Assembly: GCA_964385195.1 (NCBI GenBank)
Contig: CAYLOC010000119.1
Location: 1 to 10,444, forward strand
DNA from: CAYLOC01 sp964385195
GTDB taxonomy: Bacteria > Actinomycetota > Actinomycetes > Propionibacteriales > Nocardioidaceae
Reading direction: 5' to 3'
DNA length: 10,444 bases
Of this stretch, positions 6,694 through 10,444 are shown piece after piece. Numbering within the stretch: the first letter of the stretch is position 1; every line of letters begins with the position of its first letter. The notes under the pieces were generated by a model that was given only the letters and a program-made list of their open reading frames with translations, was not told where the DNA came from and searched no databases. The translations under genes and the position numbers were made by a program.

Positions 6694-8574
6694 GTGGCCG
6701 GGCGGATCAAGGACGCGGACATCGCGGAGGTGCGGGACAAGGCCCGCATCGACGACGTCATCTCGGCCCACGTCACCCTGCGCAAGGCCGGCGGGGGGTC
6801 GCTGAAGGGGCTCTGCCCGTTCCACGACGAGAAGACCCCGTCCTTCCACGTCACCCCGGCGCGCGGTTTCTACCACTGCTTCGGCTGCTCCGAGGGCGGC
6901 GACGTGATCGACTTCGTCCAGAAGATCGAGGGCGTCGGCTTCACCGAGGCCGTCGAGCGGCTGGCGGACCGGTTCGGCGTACGACTGCACTACGAAGACA
7001 CCGGGTCCGGCCGGGCCGGTTCAGCGCGCCGGCAGCCCGGCCAGCGCAGCCGGCTGGTGGCCGCCAACCAGGCCGCTGCGGAGTTCTACGCCGACCGGCT
7101 GGGTTCGCCCGAGGCGTTGCCGGGTCGTCAGTTCCTCGACGAGCGCGGCTTCGACGCCTCCGCTGCGGAGACGTTTGGGGTCGGGTTCGCCCCTCGCGAC
7201 GGGAACGCGCTGCTGCGACACCTGCGCGGCAAGGGCTTCTCCGACGAGGAGCTGGTGGTGGCGGGTCTGGTGGGGCGCAGTGGACGCGGACCGTACGACC
7301 GGTTCCGCGGGCGGTTGATCTGGCCGATCCGGGAGCTGTCCGGCGACACCGTCGGGTTCGGTGCGCGCCGCCTGTTCGACGACGACCGGATCGAGGCCAA
7401 GTACCTCAACACACCAGAGACCCCGGTTTTCAAGAAGAGCCACCTGCTGTACGGCGTTGACCTGGCCCGGAAGGAGATCGCGCGGCGGTCCCAGGTCGTG
7501 CTCGTGGAGGGCTACACCGACGTGATGGCCTGTCACCTCTCGGGCGTGCCGATCGCGGTGGCGACCTGCGGGACCGCGTTCGGCGCCGAACACACGCGGG
7601 TGCTGCGGCGGCTGCTGTTGGACCACGATGAGTTCCGGGGCGAGGTGATCTTCACCTTCGACGGTGATGAGGCCGGACAGCAGGCGGCGCTGCGGGCGTT
7701 CGACGGTGACCAGGAGTTCGTGGCCCAGACCTACGTGGCGGTGGAGCCGGAGGGTCGTGACCCGTGCGATCTGCGGCTGGCCGAGGGGGACGCTGCCGTC
7801 CGGGAGCTGGTCGCCCGGCGGGTGCCGCTGTACCGGTTCGTGCTGTCCTCGGTGGTCAAGCGGTACGACCTGGACCGTGCCGACGCCCGCGTCGACGCCG
7901 TCCGTGCCGCCGCCGGGCTGGTGGCCAGCATCCGCGACCGGTCCAAGGTCGAGGCGTTCGCCCGGGAGCTCGCGGGAATGGTCGGGGTCGAGGTGGACCA
8001 GGTGCGCGCCGAGATCCGGCATGCGAGCCGCGCACCACGCAGCCGACGCGACGCCCACCGCAGTCCCGCCCCCAGCGAGGCGCCGCCCCGGAGCCACCGT
8101 GACGACGTACCGGACCCGCGGGAGCGCCGGTTCACCGTGGAACGCGACGTGCTGAAGCTCGCACTGCAGTACCCCGCGGTCATCGCAGCGCAGTGGGCGG
8201 ACCTGGAGGCGGAGGACTTCACCCACCCCTACTACCGGCATGTGTTCACCGCGATCTCCGACCTCGGAGGGCCGCAGGCAGCGACGCCGGAGGTGCTGGT
8301 CGGCAAACTGCTGGAAACTGAGCGCGGAACGGTCTCCGCGCTGGAGGTGGAGCCGCTGGAGGTGAAGGGGGACCCGGATGCGCGGGTCGCCACCGCGTTC
8401 ACCGTCCGGCTGCGCGAGCTCACCGCGATGCGCCGGATCAAAGAGGTCAAGTCCCGGCTACAGCGCACCAACCCGGTCGAGCACCAGGCGGAGTACAACA
8501 AGATGTTCGGGGAGCTGGTGGCTCTGGAGAGCCATCGGCGTACGCTGCGCGAGGCCGCGATCGGTAACAGCTAG
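6694..8574 (+). CDS. dnaG: DNA primase
   Basis: Makes the RNA primers for chromosomal replication and acts with the replicative helicase DnaB. Full-length at 626 aa. The N-terminal CHC2 zinc-binding domain has Cys41, His44, Cys62 and Cys65 (CPFH...CFGC). The RNA polymerase core carries the conserved KYLNTPETPVFKKS (236-249). The TOPRIM motifs are VVLVEGYTDVM with Glu272 and TFDGDEAGQQAA with Asp323 and Asp325. A basic, Ser/Pro-rich linker at about 445-475 leads to the C-terminal helicase-interaction domain (about 480-626). GTG 6694 is the natural start: the next residues (AGRIKDADIAEVRDKARI) align with the usual N-terminus, where the family reads like I-x-E-V-R-x-K-x-D-I. The sigma gene follows after 66 bases. 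The identification is secure. Confidence 0.97.
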   Translation: MAGRIKDADIAEVRDKARIDDVISAHVTLRKAGGGSLKGLCPFHDEKTPSFHVTPARGFYHCFGCSEGGDVIDFVQKIEGVGFTEAVERLADRFGVRLHYEDTGSGRAGSARRQPGQRSRLVAANQAAAEFYADRLGSPEALPGRQFLDERGFDASAAETFGVGFAPRDGNALLRHLRGKGFSDEELVVAGLVGRSGRGPYDRFRGRLIWPIRELSGDTVGFGARRLFDDDRIEAKYLNTPETPVFKKSHLLYGVDLARKEIARRSQVVLVEGYTDVMACHLSGVPIAVATCGTAFGAEHTRVLRRLLLDHDEFRGEVIFTFDGDEAGQQAALRAFDGDQEFVAQTYVAVEPEGRDPCDLRLAEGDAAVRELVARRVPLYRFVLSSVVKRYDLDRADARVDAVRAAAGLVASIRDRSKVEAFARELAGMVGVEVDQVRAEIRHASRAPRSRRDAHRSPAPSEAPPRSHRDDVPDPRERRFTVERDVLKLALQYPAVIAAQWADLEAEDFTHPYYRHVFTAISDLGGPQAATPEVLVGKLLETERGTVSALEVEPLEVKGDPDARVATAFTVRLRELTAMRRIKEVKSRLQRTNPVEHQAEYNKMFGELVALESHRRTLREAAIGNS

Positions 8575-8624
8575 CCCGGAGCCCCCGACAAGCCCCCGGC
8601 GGCATGTATCAACACCCACGGTTC

Positions 8625-8647
8625 GGTGTACCTGTCAGGTATGCACC
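8625..8647 (+). promoter_or_regulatory. Palindrome at the start of the sigma-factor gene (possible operator)
   Basis: TACCTG-T-CAGGTA at 8629-8641 is a perfect inverted repeat with a one-base centre. GGTG before it and CACC after it extend the symmetry, interrupted only by TG, the last two bases of the ATG at 8641. A one-base centre suits a dimeric protein site better than an RNA hairpin. Its position over the start codon suggests control of the sigma gene, but no regulator is encoded nearby and this is inference. Confidence 0.35.
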
Positions 8648-9615
8648 GGACTGCGCTGCGCTCGGACCGCCGGAACGGATCCGAGGCGCGGCTCCCGCGA
8701 CAGCGCGAGACGTATGCAGCCGACGGGCTCAACGGTTACCTGCAACAGATCGGCCGGGTTCCACTGCTCACTCCGGACGAGGAAGTCCGGCTCGCACACA
8801 GCGCCGAGGTCGGGGTGCTGGCGGCGGAGCGCCTCGCCGACGGCAGCGGCGCGACGCCGGAGGACCGGCGTGACCTGCAGTACCTCGCCGAGGAGGGTGC
8901 ACGCGCCAAGCGGCACCTGGTGCGGGCGAACCTGCGGCTGGTGGTGTCGATCGCTCGTCGGTACGCCGGCCGCGGGGTCGTCCTGCTGGACCTGGTGCAG
9001 GAGGGAAACGTCGGGCTGATCCGGGCGGTCGAGCGGTTCGACTACCGACTCGGGTTCAAGTTCTCCACCTATGCCACCTGGTGGATCCGGCAGGCGGTCT
9101 CCCAGTCCGCCGCGGACCAGTCTCGGGCGGTCCGCGTGCCGGTGCATGTGCTGGAGTCGGTCGGTGCGGTGGTGCGGCGGCAGCAGGAGCTGACCCAGGC
9201 CCTGCACCGGAGCCCGACGCTGGCCGAGCTGGCCGCAGAGATGGAGATGCGGGCGGAGAAGGTCGCGGCGCTGCTGCGGTTGACCGAGCGTCCGGTCTCG
9301 CTGGACACGCCGATGGGGTCGGGGAGCCTGGCGGAGCTGCTGGACCTGGCGGCCAACGGCGACGGCGTCACACCGGACGGGGTCGAGCGGCGCTGGCTGC
9401 ATGAGGAGGTGGTCGAGCTGTTGCATCCGCTGACCCGGCGTGAGGAGCAGGTGGTCCGCCTCCGGTACGGGATCGGCTGCGCTCGTCCGCACAGCCTGGT
9501 GGAGATCGGGCAGGTGCTCGGCGTGACACGAGAACGTGCGCGACAGATCGAGGCCCGCGCCCTGGTCCGGATGCGGCGGTTGCAGGGAGTGGAACTCCTC
9601 CGCGAGTACCTCTAG
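8641..9615 (+). CDS. Primary-like (group 2) sigma-70 family RNA polymerase sigma factor
   Basis: Directs RNA polymerase to promoters. From ATG 8641 the protein has 324 aa. Region 1.2 is GLNGYLQQIGRVPLLTPDEE (29-48). Region 2 includes AKRHLVRANLRLVVSIARRY, LLDLVQEGNVGLIRAVERFDY and the DNA-melting/-10 segment GFKFSTYATWWIRQAV (138-153). Region 3 covers DQSRAVRVPVHVLE through LAAEMEM. Region 4 has the helix-turn-helix LVEIGQVLGVTRERARQIEARAL (286-308), almost identical to the -35 reader of vegetative sigmas. The long acidic N-terminus (region 1.1) of a principal sigma is missing, and the region 4 lead CARPHSLVEIG diverges from the usual RPRTLDEIG, so I take it as a non-essential group 2 factor such as SigB/HrdA-D types and assign no symbol. 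GTG 8626 would add five residues; neither start has a convincing Shine-Dalgarno. A palindrome covers the start. Confidence 0.92.
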   Translation: MHRTALRSDRRNGSEARLPRQRETYAADGLNGYLQQIGRVPLLTPDEEVRLAHSAEVGVLAAERLADGSGATPEDRRDLQYLAEEGARAKRHLVRANLRLVVSIARRYAGRGVVLLDLVQEGNVGLIRAVERFDYRLGFKFSTYATWWIRQAVSQSAADQSRAVRVPVHVLESVGAVVRRQQELTQALHRSPTLAELAAEMEMRAEKVAALLRLTERPVSLDTPMGSGSLAELLDLAANGDGVTPDGVERRWLHEEVVELLHPLTRREEQVVRLRYGIGCARPHSLVEIGQVLGVTRERARQIEARALVRMRRLQGVELLREYL

Positions 9616-9625
9616 CCCGACCCGG

Positions 9626-9631
9626 CATGAT
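9626..9631 (+). promoter_or_regulatory. Weak putative -10 box before the 173-aa gene
   Basis: CATGAT differs from TAnnnT in the first base and ends 6 bases before ATG 9638, the same geometry as at dnaG. The 22-base space between the genes has no Shine-Dalgarno. The match is weak and reported mainly because the spacing repeats. Confidence 0.25.
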
Positions 9632-9637
9632 GGACGC

Positions 9638-10159
9638 ATGAGGAACCGGTTCCGGCGTCAGCCACCGCTGCCCGATACGGTGCGGCAGCAACTGCCACTG
9701 GAGACCGGCGAACGAGCACTGGCCTGGGCGGTCAGCGACGACGGCGAGTGGTACGTCGGCACCGAGCGGGCGCTGTACCTGCCCGGGACCGCGGGGTACC
9801 GGCGGCTGCGGTGGGAACAGGTGGAACGCGCGGACTGGTCCAGCGCGGAGCACGCGCTGGTGGTCGTGGAGAGCGCGGACTGGGGCGAGCGGGAGCCGCG
9901 GACGGTGGTACGGATGTCCCGGCCCGGCCGACTCGCGGAACTGGTGCGGGAGCGGGTGACCAAGAGCGTGGTGTGTACCGTCTACGCGCCGGTGGGGGAG
10001 AAGACGGGCCTGACCGTGGTCGGCCGCAGCTCACCGCAGGGCGAGGGCCCGGTGGTGTGGTCCTACGTGCTTTCGGCAGGCCTGGATCCGGCCGACCCGG
10101 AGGTGCAACAGGTCGCCGCGCGGACCCTGACCGAAGCCAAGTCCCAGATCGGCCAGTAA
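9638..10159 (+). CDS. Uncharacterised actinobacterial protein, possible PH-like fold
   Basis: The 173-aa product has no signal peptide, membrane segment or cysteine pair, so it is expected to be cytoplasmic. The N-terminal half alternates short strand-like pieces: ERALAWAVSDDGEWYVGTER, ALYLPG, YRRLRWEQVERADWSSAEH and ALVVVESADW. The order 'activity/gate word, WYVGT, LYL, RLRWEQV-ADW, LVVV' resembles bacterial PH-like beta-barrel domains, which is only an impression. A helix (GRLAELVRERVTKSVV) follows, then a second beta part with TGLTVVGRSS and VVWSYVLSAGLDPADPEVQQVAARTL, a conserved-looking tail. I have seen proteins of this kind beside dnaG and tRNA-Asn in other actinobacteria (memory, not checked), with no assigned function. 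The start ATG 9638 gives a clean 22-base gap from the sigma gene; the frame is open upstream but only inside the sigma gene. A large hairpin begins 15 bases after the stop. Confidence 0.82.
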   Translation: MRNRFRRQPPLPDTVRQQLPLETGERALAWAVSDDGEWYVGTERALYLPGTAGYRRLRWEQVERADWSSAEHALVVVESADWGEREPRTVVRMSRPGRLAELVRERVTKSVVCTVYAPVGEKTGLTVVGRSSPQGEGPVVWSYVLSAGLDPADPEVQQVAARTLTEAKSQIGQ

Positions 10160-10173
10160 CCACCCGCCGCCTG

Positions 10174-10219
10174 CGTTTGCCTTGTAGACGGGGCAAACGC
10201 ACCGTCTACAAGGCAAACG
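10174..10219 (+). terminator. Perfect 18-bp inverted repeat, likely terminator or intergenic repeat
   Basis: The arms CGTTTGCCTTGTAGACGG (10174-10191) and its exact reverse complement (10202-10219) enclose a 10-base loop GGCAAACGCA. It starts 15 bases after the stop of the 173-aa gene and precedes the tRNA gene, a good place to end transcription. No T-run follows, as is common for actinobacterial hairpins, so a factor-independent terminator is plausible but not proven. Confidence 0.6.
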
Positions 10220-10251
10220 TGCCCCGTCTACGGTGAGTTTGCCTCGCCTAC
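10174..10251. repeat. Cluster of alternating 8-bp words forming nested, competing hairpins
   Basis: Two words, A = GGCAAACG and B = CCGTCTAC, recur in both orientations: A' 10174, B' 10184, A 10192, B 10202, A 10212, B 10224, then partial A' (GTTTGCC) at 10237 and a B-like GCCTAC at 10246. Start-to-start distances are 8-13 bases. Besides the 18-bp hairpin, GTAGACGGGGCA at 10184-10195 pairs perfectly with 10220-10231 (12 bp), and the two structures exclude each other. A-B at 10192-10209 and 10212-10231 are also imperfect direct repeats. Confidence 0.7.
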
Positions 10252-10253
10252 CC

Positions 10254-10271
10254 CCGCGCGTGTCAGCGCGG
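10254..10271 (+). repeat. Small GC-rich hairpin downstream of the repeat cluster
   Basis: CCGCGC (10254-10259) and GCGCGG (10266-10271) form a 6-bp stem with the loop GTGTCA. It could act as a second terminator hairpin, but a stem of this size arises easily in GC-rich DNA. Confidence 0.3.
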
Positions 10272-10333
10272 ATCGGTGGCCGTCGTACCAGATGGGGGAG
10301 GAGCGGACTTTCTGCAGCGGTACGCCGGTTTGC

Positions 10334-10339
10334 TAACCT
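10334..10339 (+). promoter_or_regulatory. Putative -10 box of the tRNA-Asn gene
   Basis: TAACCT fits TAnnnT. TTCTGC at 10310-10315 lies 18 bases upstream as a poor -35. Transcription would start near 10346, leaving about 22 bases before the mature tRNA, which include a small stem CGCCT/AGGCG (10349-10353 with 10359-10363). Apart from the repeats and this promoter, I see nothing in the 208 bases between 10160 and 10367. Confidence 0.45.
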
Positions 10340-10367
10340 ATGGCGAGCCGCCTCACTCAGGCGTCGG

Positions 10368-10443
10368 TCCCGCGTAGCTCAATTGGCAGAGCAGCCGGCT
10401 GTTAACCGGCAGGTTACTGGTTCGAGTCCAGTCGCGGGAGCCA
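10368..10443 (+). tRNA. tRNA-Asn (anticodon GTT)
   Basis: The cloverleaf is complete. Acceptor arm TCCCGCG (10368-10374) pairs with CGCGGGA (10433-10439), with discriminator G10440 and an encoded CCA at 10441-10443. The D arm contains AGCTCAATTGGCAGAGC. The anticodon stem GCCGG/CCGGC encloses the loop CTGTTAA, so the anticodon is GTT at 10401-10403, reading AAC and AAU. The T arm is ACTGG-TTCGAGT-CCAGT. The window ends one base later. tRNA 3' ends are common integration sites, but whether an element follows cannot be seen. Confidence 0.97.
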
Positions 10444-10444
10444 C

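Noticed and set aside
7021..8241. 406-codon minus-strand frame inside dnaG
   Set aside because: Low-complexity shadow frame opposite a complete primase; no RBS or motif.
8635..9639. 334-codon minus-strand frame opposite the sigma gene
   Set aside because: Shadow of an intact sigma factor with all its conserved regions.
10174..10251. CRISPR array
   Set aside because: Words alternate in orientation with almost no spacer between them; there are no unique 30-base spacers and no cas genes.

Overview
The window is about 10.4 kb of high-GC DNA with GTG starts, short intergenic spaces and TAnnnT-type -10 boxes close to start codons. This points to an actinobacterium; the gene order (glyS, dus, dgt, dnaG, tRNA-Asn) is the familiar core-chromosome arrangement of that phylum, and I would guess a Propionibacteriales/Micrococcales-like lineage without being able to name it. 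Most of the content is housekeeping. I found no mobile element, CRISPR array, toxin-antitoxin pair or defence island.

Layout. Bases 1-3764 hold the 3' part of glycyl-tRNA synthetase (1-845), an unrecognised Lys-rich secreted lipoprotein (about 922-1614), a DusB-type tRNA-dihydrouridine synthase overlapping the lipoprotein gene by 19 bp (1596-2771), and a twin-arginine lipoprotein solute-binding protein resembling EhuB (2846-3754). Exactly 100 Ns follow (3765-3864), which looks like a scaffold placeholder. Beyond it, on the minus strand, lie two coupled ABC permeases resembling EhuC and EhuD (5295 down to 3878). The matching ATPase is absent from the visible sequence and is probably in the gap. 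After a divergent promoter region, the plus strand carries dgt (HD dNTP triphosphohydrolase, 5404-6684), dnaG primase (6694-8574), a short primary-like (group 2) sigma factor (about 8641-9615), an uncharacterised 173-aa protein (9638-10159), a dense inverted-repeat cluster (10174-10251) and tRNA-Asn(GTT) with an encoded CCA end (10368-10443).

How it works together. Three themes sit side by side: translation (GlyRS, Dus, tRNA-Asn), amino-acid/compatible-solute import (binding protein plus two permeases, probably for ectoine/hydroxyectoine), and replication/transcription (Dgt, DnaG, sigma). The dnaG-sigma adjacency recalls the rpsU-dnaG-rpoD macromolecular synthesis operon, but there is no rpsU here and the sigma factor looks like an alternative, not the principal, one. 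The least explained pieces are the nested hairpins after 10160, a perfect palindrome at the sigma start codon, and the lipoprotein.
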